Source: Alphaproteobacteria bacterium (GTDB taxonomy: Bacteria; Pseudomonadota; Alphaproteobacteria; DSM-16000; Inquilinaceae). Taken from it: a stretch of 64,000 nt of DNA. The position numbers were made by a program, and so were the translations under genes. Below the pieces are notes generated by a model. It was not told where the DNA came from. It worked only from the letters and a program-made list of their open reading frames with translations, and did no database searches. Below are positions 8,252 to 17,980 of this stretch, piece by piece (positions within the stretch are counted from its first letter, which is position 1; each line of letters begins with the position of its first letter). The stretch lies in NCBI GenBank assembly GCA_028281925.1, contig JANQIX010000009.1, positions 1-64,000 of the forward strand. The letters run 5' to 3'.

Positions 8252-9166
8252 ATGACCGAGACGACCGAAGACATCCTGGGCCGGCTGGCGGACATCTATA
8301 CTGGGCTCAGCCCGCAGCTGCGTCAGGCGGCCGACTATGTGCTGCACAACCCCAACGAGGTCGGCGTGCGGTCGATGCGGCAGATAGCCGGCAGTGCCGA
8401 AGTCAATCCGAACACGCTGGTGCGGCTGGCGCGGGCGGCGGGATTCGACGGCTACCAGAGCTTCCGACAGCCCTTCAGCGAGCGCCTGCGCAAAGGCAGC
8501 GAAGACCAGTTCCCCGACCGGGCGCGGTGGCTGCAGTCCTTGGCGCAAGGGGGCAGCCACGGCCAGCTGTATCGCGATATGGCGTCCACCAGCCTGGCAA
8601 ATATCGAACAGCTGTTTTCAGGCGCCACACCCGATGAGGTGAAGCTGGTCGCCGACCGCATCGTGAAATCCGCCACTACCTATGTACTGGGCGTGGGCAG
8701 CGCCCATTCGCTGGCCCACCTCTTCTGGTACATCGGCCGCATGGCGCTGGAGAACCTGGTGCAGGTGCCGCGCCAGGGCAATCTGCCGATCGACGACATC
8801 GCGCATATCGGCGCGCGCGATCTGTTGATCGCCATGACCTTTAACCCCTACCGCACCGAGGTGCTGACGGCGGTGGAACTGGCGCGCGATCGCGGGGCCA
8901 CGATTGTCGCAATCAGCGACAGCCGCACCTCGCCGATCGCACTGAAGGCGGATCACGCCTTCGTCGCGCCTACCACGACACCGCAGTTCTTCCCGTCGCT
9001 GTCATCGGCATTCGTGCTGTTGGAAACCCTTCTCGCCTTCGTCATCGCCGATGGGGACGCCGCCATCGTCGACAACATCAAGCGCTTCCACAGCGCCCGC
9101 TACCAGGCGGGCATCTATGTCGACGACCCCGCCCGGTCGCAGTGGCACACGACGACTCGTTCGTAA
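8252..9166 (+). CDS. RpiR/MurR-family transcriptional regulator
   Basis: This 304-residue protein has an N-terminal helix-turn-helix domain (MRQIAGSAEVNPNTLVRLAR around residues 50-70) and a C-terminal SIS phosphosugar-isomerase-like sensor domain (VLGVGSAHSLAHL, then DLLIAMTFNPYRTEV and ATIVAISDSRTSPIA). Family members usually sense a sugar-phosphate or another small anionic ligand and repress or activate adjacent catabolic genes. It stands between the GcvT-type oxidoreductase operon, read divergently, and the Rieske oxygenase, read in the same direction about 100 bases downstream. Control of both is therefore likely. The ligand is presumably an intermediate of the quaternary-amine pathway and is not deducible here. 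Confidence 0.9.
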   Translation: MTETTEDILGRLADIYTGLSPQLRQAADYVLHNPNEVGVRSMRQIAGSAEVNPNTLVRLARAAGFDGYQSFRQPFSERLRKGSEDQFPDRARWLQSLAQGGSHGQLYRDMASTSLANIEQLFSGATPDEVKLVADRIVKSATTYVLGVGSAHSLAHLFWYIGRMALENLVQVPRQGNLPIDDIAHIGARDLLIAMTFNPYRTEVLTAVELARDRGATIVAISDSRTSPIALKADHAFVAPTTTPQFFPSLSSAFVLLETLLAFVIADGDAAIVDNIKRFHSARYQAGIYVDDPARSQWHTTTRS

Positions 9167-9184
9167 CATCTGTACCATTGTATC
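9160..9184. promoter_or_regulatory. Second candidate RpiR site, upstream of the Rieske gene
   Basis: TTCGTAACAT (9160-9169, overlapping the rpiR stop codon) is followed directly by TCTGTACCATTGT (9169-9181). The same two words occur in the divergent gap at 8188-8230, one with a single mismatch. The core TACCATTGTA is an 8-of-10 palindrome. Its place about 85 bases before the Rieske start fits an operator for that gene. Confidence 0.45.
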
Positions 9185-9266
9185 ATTTTCTTGGCGCAAT
9201 CGTTCAACGTTACGCTACAGTGACGGCTTCATTGCAATAGACCGCCCACAGTGTCGGGGGAGGGCT

Positions 9267-10373
9267 ATGGCCGCAGCCATCGTGGATCAGGACGATATCG
9301 GCGCCGTACGCGCGCTGGAGGCGCACTACTACACCGACCCGCGCATCTTCCTGAGCGAACGCGAGGCGGTGTTCTTCCGCACCTGGCAGTATGCAGGGCA
9401 CATGAGCCAGCTCGGCCGGCCGGGCGACTTCTTCACCTTCGCGATCGCGGACCAAGACCTGTTCTGCGTACGCGACCGGCAGGGCCAAGTGCGCTGTTTC
9501 TACAATGTCTGCGCCCATCGCGGGCATGCGCTGGTGGCCGGCGACGGCAACTGCAGCGTGCTGGTCTGCCCCTATCACGCCTGGTCTTACGACCTCGACG
9601 GGGCTTTGAGAAAGGCACCGAACCAGAAGAAGGCTAAGGCCTTCGATCCGCGCAGCGTGCGCCTGACCGAGGTGCGCGCAGAGGTGTTCTGCGGCTTCAT
9701 CTTCGTCAATCTCGATGCCAATGCCGCGCCAATGGACGAGTGGTTCCCGGGCGTGGAAGCCGAGCTGCGCGCCTTCGTGCCGTTCATCGACCGCCTGCAC
9801 CCGGTGCAATGGGTGCGCGTCGAAGAGAACTGCAACTGGAAGATATCGGTCGAGAATTACAGCGAGTGCTATCACTGCAGCCTCAACCACCCGACCTTCG
9901 CGCGCGGCGTGATCGACCCGCAGAGCTATGACGTGCGACCGCAGGGCCATTGCCTGCGCCACACCACGCGGTCGGCCGATCTCTCGCGCCTCAGCTATCC
10001 CATAGACGACAGCCTGCCACACGGCACCGAGTACAGCAGCTGGTACCTGTGGCCCACCTTCTCGTTCCAGGTCTATCCGGGCGGACTCTTGAACACCTAT
10101 CTCTGGCGGCCGGCCGACGCGGAAAGGACGATCGTCTACCGCGGCTGGTACACGGTCGATGGCGCGGAGTCCGAGATCGTGGCCCGCATGGCGGACCAGG
10201 ATCGCCGCACCACGGTGGAGGAAGACATCCGCCTGGTGGAGTCCGTCCAGCGCGGCATGCACAGTCGCGGCTACAAGCCCGGCCCCCTTATTCTCGACCC
10301 CGCATTCGGCCTCAACAGCGAGCATTCGATCGCCGCCCTCAACGCCTGGCTGATGGAGGCACTGAACAGCTGA
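9267..10373 (+). CDS. Rieske-type non-haem iron oxygenase, alpha subunit (betaine/choline monooxygenase-like)
   Basis: This is a 368-residue ring-hydroxylating-type oxygenase. The Rieske cluster ligands are C82-x-H84 (CAHRGH) and C101-x2-H104 (CPYHAW). The mononuclear iron site is H203 and H208 in ENYSECYHCSLNHP, with D320 in EEDIRLVE. The ENYxECYHC wording is typical of the quaternary-ammonium branch (glycine betaine, stachydrine, carnitine and choline monooxygenases) rather than aromatic dioxygenases. ATG 9267 follows GGGGGAGGG; the frame is open further upstream but overlaps the regulator gene. No ferredoxin-reductase partner is encoded nearby, so electrons must come from elsewhere. It probably catalyses oxidative N-demethylation that feeds the GcvT-type oxidoreductase. 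Confidence 0.88.
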   Translation: MAAAIVDQDDIGAVRALEAHYYTDPRIFLSEREAVFFRTWQYAGHMSQLGRPGDFFTFAIADQDLFCVRDRQGQVRCFYNVCAHRGHALVAGDGNCSVLVCPYHAWSYDLDGALRKAPNQKKAKAFDPRSVRLTEVRAEVFCGFIFVNLDANAAPMDEWFPGVEAELRAFVPFIDRLHPVQWVRVEENCNWKISVENYSECYHCSLNHPTFARGVIDPQSYDVRPQGHCLRHTTRSADLSRLSYPIDDSLPHGTEYSSWYLWPTFSFQVYPGGLLNTYLWRPADAERTIVYRGWYTVDGAESEIVARMADQDRRTTVEEDIRLVESVQRGMHSRGYKPGPLILDPAFGLNSEHSIAALNAWLMEALNS

Positions 10374-10462
10374 GATCCAAGGTCGGGATCAAGGCGATGA
10401 TGCAGAATCTTCGGCCAGGAGATGGGCATCGAGCCCTGATCAGCCTATGGGGATGGTCCCGC

Positions 10463-11584
10463 TCAAGCCGCCAGGCGGCGTTCGGCGGCGGCAATCCAGC
10501 CGCCGCCCAGCACGCGGGTGCCGCGGTAGAATACGCCCGCCTGGCCGGGTGCCACGCCCAGGACGGGGCGATCCAGCATCAGCATGGCCCCGCCGGCGGC
10601 AGCCGGGTAAAGAACCGCGTCGGTCAGCGGCTGGATGGAGCGTAGGCGCACCTGCACGCGCTCACCTGCCTCCGCGATCGGCGCATCACCCAGCCAGTTG
10701 ATGTCCCGCAGGTGCACCTGATCCCGCGCCAGTGCCGATTGCGGGCCGACGACGACGTGGTGCTTGTCGGCATCCAGGGCGACCACATAGAGCGGCTCCG
10801 GCGCGGCGATGCCGATGCCGCGCCGCTGCCCTACTGTGTAGCGGATGATGCCGTCATGCCGGCCCAGCACGCGGCCCTCCAGATCGACGATGTCGCCCGG
10901 CTCCGCCGCCCCGGGGCGCAGCTTCTCCACCACACCGGCATAGCGGCCCGAGGGGACGAAGCAGATATCCTGGCTTTCCGGCTTGTCCGCCACGGGTACG
11001 CCAAGGCGCGCGGCGTGGTCCCGCGTGCGCTCCTTCGTCAGGCCGCCTAAGGGAAACCGCAGGAAGGCCAGCTGTTCGGCCGTGGTGGTGAACAGGAAAT
11101 AGCTCTGGTCCTTGTCCGCATCGACGGAGCGGTGCAACTCCGGACCCGCCAGCCCCTCGACGCGCTGGACATAGTGGCCGGTGGCGAGCGCATCGGCGCC
11201 GAGATCGCGGGCCGTGCCCAACAGGTCACGGAACTTCACGCGCTGATTGCAGCGAATGCAGGGGATTGGCGTTTCGCCCTTCAGATAGCTGTCGGCGAAC
11301 TCCTCCATCACCGAAGCTGAGAAGCGGCTCTCATAGTCCAGCACATAGTGCGGGATGCCCAGCCGGTCGGCCACGCTTCGGGCGTCATGGATGTCCTGGC
11401 CGGCGCAGCAGGCGCCCTTGCGGCCCACGGCGGCGCCGTGGTCATAGAGCTGCAGCGTGATGCCGACGACGTCGTACCCCTCCTCCGCCAACAAGGCAGC
11501 GGTCACGGAGCTGTCGACGCCGCCCGACATGGCGACAACCACGCGGGTCTCCGCCGCCGGCTTGGCGATGCCCAGACTGTTCAT
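10463..11584 (-). CDS. mnmA: tRNA-specific 2-thiouridylase MnmA
   Basis: This 373-residue enzyme thiolates U34 of Lys, Glu and Gln tRNAs using ATP and a relayed persulfide. The PP-loop SGGVDSS is at residues 20-26, the first active cysteine lies in [10 protein letters not shown], and the second lies in PESQDICFV. The tRNA recognition and C-terminal barrel regions ([19 protein letters not shown]) are complete. It follows sufA by 35 bases in the same direction. Sharing an operon with cysteine desulfurases makes functional sense, because it needs sulfur from one of them. Confidence 0.96.
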   Translation of the reverse strand: MNSLGIAKPAAETRVVVAMSGGVDSSVTAALLAEEGYDVVGITLQLYDHGAAVGRKGACCAGQDIHDARSVADRLGIPHYVLDYESRFSASVMEEFADSYLKGETPIPCIRCNQRVKFRDLLGTARDLGADALATGHYVQRVEGLAGPELHRSVDADKDQSYFLFTTTAEQLAFLRFPLGGLTKERTRDHAARLGVPVADKPESQDICFVPSGRYAGVVEKLRPGAAEPGDIVDLEGRVLGRHDGIIRYTVGQRRGIGIAAPEPLYVVALDADKHHVVVGPQSALARDQVHLRDINWLGDAPIAEAGERVQVRLRSIQPLTDAVLYPAAAGGAMLMLDRPVLGVAPGQAGVFYRGTRVLGGGWIAAAERRLAA

Positions 11585-11619
11585 TGATACCGTTGATACC
11601 GTCGGGTCAGACCCGTGCC

Positions 11620-11985
11620 TTAGCCGTTCGCAGCAGCTTCCGGCGCCACGCGGAAGCTCTCGCCGCAGCCGCAGCGGTCGACCTCGTTGGGATTGTTGAA
11701 TTCGAACTGGGCGCCCAGGTCCTTTTCCACCCAGTCCATCTCCGTGCCGATCAGGAACATGGACGCGGTCGGCTCGATCAGGATCTTCACGCCCTTGTCT
11801 TCGACCACGTCTTCGAACGGCTTCTGCTCGGTGGCGTATTCCATCGTGTACGACATGCCGGAGCAGCCGCGCGCCTTCACGCCGACCCGAAGCCCGATGA
11901 TCGGCTTGTCGGCGCTGTCCATCAGTTCCCGCACGCGGGCGGCCGCCCGGTCGGTCAGGGTGATTGCGTTCTTGAACGGTCGCAT
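11620..11985 (-). CDS. sufA: Iron-sulfur cluster assembly scaffold/carrier SufA (IscA/HesB family)
   Basis: This 121-residue A-type carrier has the three conserved cysteines seen as [11 protein letters not shown] and, near the C-terminus, [12 protein letters not shown] 11985 ([15 protein letters not shown]) gives the normal length; the longer open frame upstream has no family similarity. A-type carriers receive clusters from SufBCD and pass them to apoproteins. It is encoded between sufT and mnmA at the distal end of the SUF operon. SufA and IscA cannot be separated by sequence alone, and the name follows the operon. Confidence 0.92.
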   Translation of the reverse strand: MRPFKNAITLTDRAAARVRELMDSADKPIIGLRVGVKARGCSGMSYTMEYATEQKPFEDVVEDKGVKILIEPTASMFLIGTEMDWVEKDLGAQFEFNNPNEVDRCGCGESFRVAPEAAANG

Positions 11986-12016
11986 CTCGCTGTCTCCAGG
12001 TCCTTCAGGCGCGCCG

Positions 12017-12391
12017 TCAATCCAGGCCCAGCGCCAAGCGGGCGTCTTCCGACATCTTCGAGGGATCCCAGGGTGGATCCCACACCAGCTCAACCTCACA
12101 GTCGTTGACGCCGCCGACGGCCAGCACCTCTGAACGCACCTGAGCGGGCATGGCGCCTGCCACAGGGCAGGCCGGCGTGGTCAGCGTCATTTCCAGCTGC
12201 ACATTGTTGGCGTCGTCGAAAGTGAAGCCGTAGATAAGGCCGAGATCGAAGATATTCACCGGGATCTCCGGATCATAGATCTCGCGCAATGCGTCGATGA
12301 TCCGATCCGTCAGCGGATGATCGGGAAACGCATCCGTCGATACCGTGCCGACGCTCGTGCCGGCGTCCACGCTTACCTCGGCCATGCTCAT
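12017..12391 (-). CDS. sufT: SufT/MIP18-family (DUF59) Fe-S assembly protein
   Basis: This roughly 124-residue protein has a DUF59 core: DRIIDALREIYDPEIPVNIF, then DLGLIYGFTF, the conserved LTTPACPVAG with its reactive Cys, and VWDPPWDPSKMSEDARLALG at the end. Proteins of this family assist maturation of Fe-S enzymes in SUF systems. ATG 12391 (MSMAEVSVD) is preferred. A TTG 17 codons upstream, overlapping the sufS stop, would extend it to 141 residues. Its position between sufS and sufA fits alphaproteobacterial SUF operons. Confidence 0.88.
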   Translation of the reverse strand: MSMAEVSVDAGTSVGTVSTDAFPDHPLTDRIIDALREIYDPEIPVNIFDLGLIYGFTFDDANNVQLEMTLTTPACPVAGAMPAQVRSEVLAVGGVNDCEVELVWDPPWDPSKMSEDARLALGLD

Positions 12392-12434
12392 CGCCTTCGT
12401 CGCCTTCTCTTCCGCCTGTCTTGCCGCACCTTCT

Positions 12435-13703
12435 TCACGCAAACAGCGCGCGCACGTTCATCAAGGCGTCGGCCAGGATATCGACTTCCGCCTTGGTATT
12501 ATAGAGTCCGAATGACGCGCGCACCGTGCCCGGCAGCTCCAGCCGGTCCATCAACGGTTCCGCGCAGTGATGGCCGGCGCGCACCGCCACGCCCTTGCGA
12601 TCGACGATGGTCGCCACATCGTGCGGATGGGCGCAGTCCAGCGTGAATGAGACGATCGACGCCTTGTCCTGCGCCTGGCCATGGATCGTGAGGCCGGGCA
12701 ATTCGCCCAACCGATCCGTCGCATAGGCCAACAATTCCGCCTCATGCCGGCCGATCAGGTCGTGGCCGATGCCCTGCACATAATCGATGGCCGCCGCCAA
12801 ACCGACAGCTTCCATGATCGGCGGTGTTCCCGCCTCGAACTTGTACGGCAGGTCGTTGAACACGGTCTTCTCGAACGAGACCGAGCGGATCATGTCACCG
12901 CCGCCCTGATAGGGGGGCATGGCGTCAAGGTGCTCGCGCTTGGCATAGAGCACGCCGATACCGCTCGGGCCGTAAAGCTTGTGGCCGGTGAAGGCGTAGA
13001 AGTCGACGTCCAGCGCCTGCATGTCCACGGGCATGTGAACGGCCGCCTGCGAGCCGTCCAGCAGCACCGGCACGCCGCGGGCATGGGCCAGATCGATCAC
13101 CTGCCGCACGGGCACGACGGTGCCCAGCACGTTGCTGATATGGGTGACGGCCACCAGCTTGGTGCGCGGGCTCAACAGCTCGGCAAACGCATCGATCAGG
13201 AAATTGCCGTCCTCATCGATCGGCGCGATCTTCAGGACGATGCCCTTCTCGTCTCGCAGCAGCTGCCACGGCACGATGTTGGCGTGGTGCTCCATGGCCG
13301 AGATGATGACTTCGTCACCCTCGCCGAGGAACCTGCGGCCATAGCTGGATGCCACCAGGTTGATGCCCTCGGTCGCGTTCTTGGTGAACACGACCTCCTC
13401 CACCGAAGCGGCATTGATGAACTGGCGGACCCGTTCGCGGGCGCCCTCATACGCGTCCGTCGCCGCACCGCTCAGGTAATGCAGGCCCCGGTGGACATTG
13501 GCATAGTCCTGTTCCAGGAGATCCTTCATGCGGTCGATCACCTGGCGCGGCTTCTGCGCCGAAGCGCCGCTGTCCAGAAAGACCAGCGGCTTGCCATAGA
13601 CCGTCCGCGACAGGATCGGGAAGTCCGCGCGGATGGCGTTGATGTCGTAGGCATTCACGCCCGAAGCGTGCAGCGGCTCGGCGATCTTCAAGCTGGTTCC
13701 CAT
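12435..13703 (-). CDS. sufS: Cysteine desulfurase SufS (class II)
   Basis: This 422-residue PLP enzyme takes sulfur from L-cysteine and leaves alanine. The Schiff-base lysine is in FTGHKLYGPSGIGVLY. The persulfide-forming cysteine sits in the short class II loop RAGHHCAEPLMDRL, and HHANIVPW carries the PLP-stacking His. The start codon ATG overlaps the sufD stop by one base (TGATG), indicating translational coupling. Together with the second, class I-like desulfurase encoded further upstream in this operon, the cell has two sulfur donors here. There is no sufE nearby. Confidence 0.96.
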   Translation of the reverse strand: MGTSLKIAEPLHASGVNAYDINAIRADFPILSRTVYGKPLVFLDSGASAQKPRQVIDRMKDLLEQDYANVHRGLHYLSGAATDAYEGARERVRQFINAASVEEVVFTKNATEGINLVASSYGRRFLGEGDEVIISAMEHHANIVPWQLLRDEKGIVLKIAPIDEDGNFLIDAFAELLSPRTKLVAVTHISNVLGTVVPVRQVIDLAHARGVPVLLDGSQAAVHMPVDMQALDVDFYAFTGHKLYGPSGIGVLYAKREHLDAMPPYQGGGDMIRSVSFEKTVFNDLPYKFEAGTPPIMEAVGLAAAIDYVQGIGHDLIGRHEAELLAYATDRLGELPGLTIHGQAQDKASIVSFTLDCAHPHDVATIVDRKGVAVRAGHHCAEPLMDRLELPGTVRASFGLYNTKAEVDILADALMNVRALFA

Positions 13704-15052
13704 CAGTCGTTCCTGTGGCCGTCGAGCCAGTGCATCACGACCTCGGCGAAGTCTTCGCGCACGGCAGGATCGGCGATCTCGTCCAGCACTTCGAGCACGA
13801 AGGCTTCGATCAGCAGATTGCGCGCCGCCTGCTCATCGATGCCGCGGGCGCGCATGTAGAACAGCGCGTCGCTGTCGATTTCGCCTGCCGTCGCGCCATG
13901 GCTGCATTTGACATCGTCGGCATAGATCTCAAGCTCCGGCTTGCTGTCGATCTCCGCATTGCGCGAGAGCAAGAGCGCCCGGTTCATCTGATAGCCGTCG
14001 GTGCGCTGCGCGTCGCGCGATACTACGATCTTGCCTTGGAAGACGCCGCGCGCGCGGTCGTCCAGCACACCCTTGTAGACCTCGCGCGACCGGCAATCCG
14101 GCACCGCATGTTCGATCCGCGTGGTGGTATCGAGATGCTGCTTCGCCCGCGCCATGTAGCCGCCGGAGAGCCGGCAATCGCCACCGCGGCCGGTGAAGCG
14201 GGTGACGATCTCGTTGCGCGCCAGTTCAGCGCCCACGGACAGCACGAAGTTGTCATAGGTGGCATCGCGGCCAATCCTGGCCAGGATCGTGGCGAGATGG
14301 GTCGCTTGGTCGCCCTCTTGCTGCAGCTTGTAGTGGGCGATGCGCGCGCCGTCGGCGACATCGACCTCGAACACGGGCGCGGAGAAATAATGGGCGCCGT
14401 CCACGCCCGCATGCCGCTCCACAATCACGGCCTGGCTGCCCGGCTCCGCCACCACCAGCACCCGCGGGCACACCATGGACGCCGCATCGCCGGCAGCCTC
14501 GGTCAGGAAGACGACGTTGAGAGGAACGTCCAGCACCACGCGCGGCGCCAGATGCAGAACCAGCCCATCGGCCATCATGCCTGTATTCAGGGCATGGAAC
14601 GGCCGATCGTCGACGCTGACCAGCTGGCCGAGCCTGTCGGCCACCAGACGGTCACCGGCCTCCAGCGTGTCGGCCAGCGCCATGGCGCTCACCCCGTCGG
14701 GCAGGCCCTCCAGCTGCGAGAGATCGCGGCGCAGATGTCCGTTTACGAACACGATCCGCCCGGCCTCTTGCCGGTCCGAGGCCAGCACCGCCCGCAGGCC
14801 GTCGGAAAGACCGTCGGCCGCCTGTGGCGCCGGCCGGTAGTCCCGCTTCGCCAGAGAGCGGACGTCGGTGTATTTCCAGGCCTCGATCTTTCGGTGCGGC
14901 AGGCCGAGCGTGCGAAACCGGTCGCGCGCCTCGCGGCGCAAGGTCGCCGCCCAGGGCTGCCCGGCGCCAGGCAGCGTCGGCGCGACAGCATCGAGTTGAG
15001 CCTGGAACGGCAGCGGTGCCGCGTCGCCGGCCTGGGTTGCCAAATCCGTCAT
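13703..15052 (-). CDS. sufD: SUF scaffold subunit SufD
   Basis: This protein of about 449 residues folds as a beta-helix partner of SufB in the SufBC2D scaffold. The conserved C-terminal region is clear: NEIVTRFTGRGGDCRLSGGY, CRSREVYKGVLDDRARGVFQ, and a terminal part with CSHGATAGEID and FYMRARGI. The start is uncertain. ATG 15052 (MTDLATQAG) is taken, but a GTG at 15076 overlapping the sufC stop codon (GTGA) is equally plausible and would add eight residues. It is coupled to sufS downstream. Confidence 0.94.
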   Translation of the reverse strand: MTDLATQAGDAAPLPFQAQLDAVAPTLPGAGQPWAATLRREARDRFRTLGLPHRKIEAWKYTDVRSLAKRDYRPAPQAADGLSDGLRAVLASDRQEAGRIVFVNGHLRRDLSQLEGLPDGVSAMALADTLEAGDRLVADRLGQLVSVDDRPFHALNTGMMADGLVLHLAPRVVLDVPLNVVFLTEAAGDAASMVCPRVLVVAEPGSQAVIVERHAGVDGAHYFSAPVFEVDVADGARIAHYKLQQEGDQATHLATILARIGRDATYDNFVLSVGAELARNEIVTRFTGRGGDCRLSGGYMARAKQHLDTTTRIEHAVPDCRSREVYKGVLDDRARGVFQGKIVVSRDAQRTDGYQMNRALLLSRNAEIDSKPELEIYADDVKCSHGATAGEIDSDALFYMRARGIDEQAARNLLIEAFVLEVLDEIADPAVREDFAEVVMHWLDGHRND

Positions 15053-15072
15053 CCTGGCCCCGTCCCCGCCGC

Positions 15073-15822
15073 TCACGCCGCTTCCGGCAGAATGCCGGCG
15101 TAGCCCTTGGCCTCCAGCTCATGCGCCAGTTCCGCGCCGCCGGACCGCACGATGCGGCCGCCGGCCAGCACATGCACATGGTCCGGCACGATGTAGTCCA
15201 GCAGCCGCTGATAATGCGTGATCACCAGCGTGGCGTTCTCAGGACCCCGCAGGGCATTGACCCCGTCCGCGACGATCTTCAGGGCATCGATGTCGAGGCC
15301 GCTGTCCGTCTCGTCCAGCACGGCCAGCCGCGGCTCAAGCAGCGCCATCTGCAAGACTTCGTTGCGCTTCTTCTCGCCGCCGGAGAAGCCGACATTGACC
15401 GAACGCTTCAAGAGGTCGTCCTTCACGCCGAGCGCCTTGGCCTTGGAACGCACCAGCTTTACGAACTGCATGGGGTCCAGTTCGTCCTCACCACGGTGGC
15501 GGCGGTGCGAATTGACGGCCGTGCGCAGGAAGTTGGTCATGCTCACGCCGGGAATTTCCAGCGGGTACTGGAAGGCCAGGAACAGTCCGGCCCGCGCCCG
15601 CTCTTCCGGCTCCATCTCCGTCACGTCCTCGCCGTCGAACAGGATCTCACCGGCGGTCACCTCGTAGCCGTCGCGGCCCGAGATGACATAGCTGAGCGTG
15701 CTCTTGCCGGACCCGTTGGGGCCCATGATGGCATGCACCTCGCCCGTGCGGACGGTCAGGTCGACGCCCTTCAGGATCTCCTTGCCGTCGACGGTTGCGT
15801 GCAGGCCCTTGATGCTCAACAT
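15073..15822 (-). CDS. sufC: SUF ATPase subunit SufC
   Basis: This 249-residue ABC-type ATPase energises the SufBCD scaffold rather than membrane transport. The Walker A motif is GPNGSGKST, the signature is VGFSGGEKKRNEVLQM, and the Walker B is LAVLDETDSGLDIDA. SGGEKKR together with DETDSGLDID is characteristic of SufC as opposed to transporter ATPases. It lies 45 bases after sufB and overlaps or abuts sufD. Confidence 0.97.
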   Translation of the reverse strand: MLSIKGLHATVDGKEILKGVDLTVRTGEVHAIMGPNGSGKSTLSYVISGRDGYEVTAGEILFDGEDVTEMEPEERARAGLFLAFQYPLEIPGVSMTNFLRTAVNSHRRHRGEDELDPMQFVKLVRSKAKALGVKDDLLKRSVNVGFSGGEKKRNEVLQMALLEPRLAVLDETDSGLDIDALKIVADGVNALRGPENATLVITHYQRLLDYIVPDHVHVLAGGRIVRSGGAELAHELEAKGYAGILPEAA

Positions 15823-15867
15823 GCGACGAACTCGCTCCTTCCCCTCATTCCCCTACTGCGCCGGCCC

Positions 15868-17325
<1,458 letters not shown>

Positions 17326-17377
17326 CGCGTTCTCCTGCCGGCCGCGGCGGATGCCCCGCCGCCCCTCTCTTCGCTAG

Positions 17378-17440
17378 CCCGGTAATTCCTACCGGGTTTG
17401 TCAACTAAACACCAGCCCTGTGTTGTAACCTTCCTACCGA
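17378..17440 (-). promoter_or_regulatory. Inverted repeats and repeated GGTAGGAA elements upstream of sufB
   Basis: On the minus strand, CCCGGTA-N5-TACCGGG (17378-17396) is a perfect 7-base-arm palindrome containing GGTAGGAATTACC. A related word, GGTAGGAAGGTTAC, lies 30-45 bases further upstream (17425-17440). TTGACA (17399-17404) sits between them, but I see no good -10 at the usual distance. The arrangement suggests an operator pair in the 256-base gap before sufB. Nothing else was recognised in that gap. Confidence 0.4.
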
Positions 17441-17581
17441 CACAATGGGGTTTCCAGGTCCATAAGTCCAGTGTATGCGCCAATTTCCCGCGGGGCCTCT
17501 GACCCATTGCCTCAGCGACGCACTCTGTCCGCTCTCCGACAATTCCGACAAACGGGGTCGGGTTTGCGACACCGTCCGCCC

Positions 17582-17911
17582 TCATCCCATCATGTTGTGG
17601 ACTTCGTCCGGCAGACGGACGGTCAAGCCGTCGAGTTCGTCCGACAGAATGATCTGACAGCCCAGCCGCGAGGTCTTGGTGAGGCCGAAGGCAAGGTCGA
17701 GCATGTCTTCCTCGTCTTCCGTCGGCGTCTTCAGCCGGGCGTACCACGCCGGATCGATGATCACGTGACAGGTCGAGCACGCCAGCGATCCCTCGCAGGC
17801 GCCTTCGATATCGATGTCGTTCTGATGGGCAATCTCAAGAAGCGACAGCCCCGCGGGCGCCTCGATGTCCCGCGCCGTCCCGTCCTTCCCGATAAACGTC
17901 ACCCTCGGCAT
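17582..17911 (-). CDS. fdx: [2Fe-2S] adrenodoxin-type ferredoxin
   Basis: This 109-residue ferredoxin has cluster ligands [12 protein letters not shown] (Cys-x5-Cys-x2-Cys) followed by a fourth Cys in [14 protein letters not shown]. The acidic [11 protein letters not shown] helix and the C-terminal [13 protein letters not shown] are typical of ISC/SUF-associated Fdx, which supplies electrons for cluster assembly. ATG 17911 ([11 protein letters not shown]) is the family start. It is encoded 69 bases after the cysteine desulfurase in the same operon. Confidence 0.93.
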   Translation of the reverse strand: MPRVTFIGKDGTARDIEAPAGLSLLEIAHQNDIDIEGACEGSLACSTCHVIIDPAWYARLKTPTEDEEDMLDLAFGLTKTSRLGCQIILSDELDGLTVRLPDEVHNMMG

Positions 17912-17980
17912 GCGATGCTCTACTCCTTCAACTCTCTCTGGCGGCACGCTGCGGCCGCTTTCCCCATTTCCCGTTGCCCG

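Noticed and set aside
12681-15103. Two long plus-strand open frames opposite sufS and sufD
   Set aside because: Antisense shadows; the sufS and sufD reading frames carry all family motifs.
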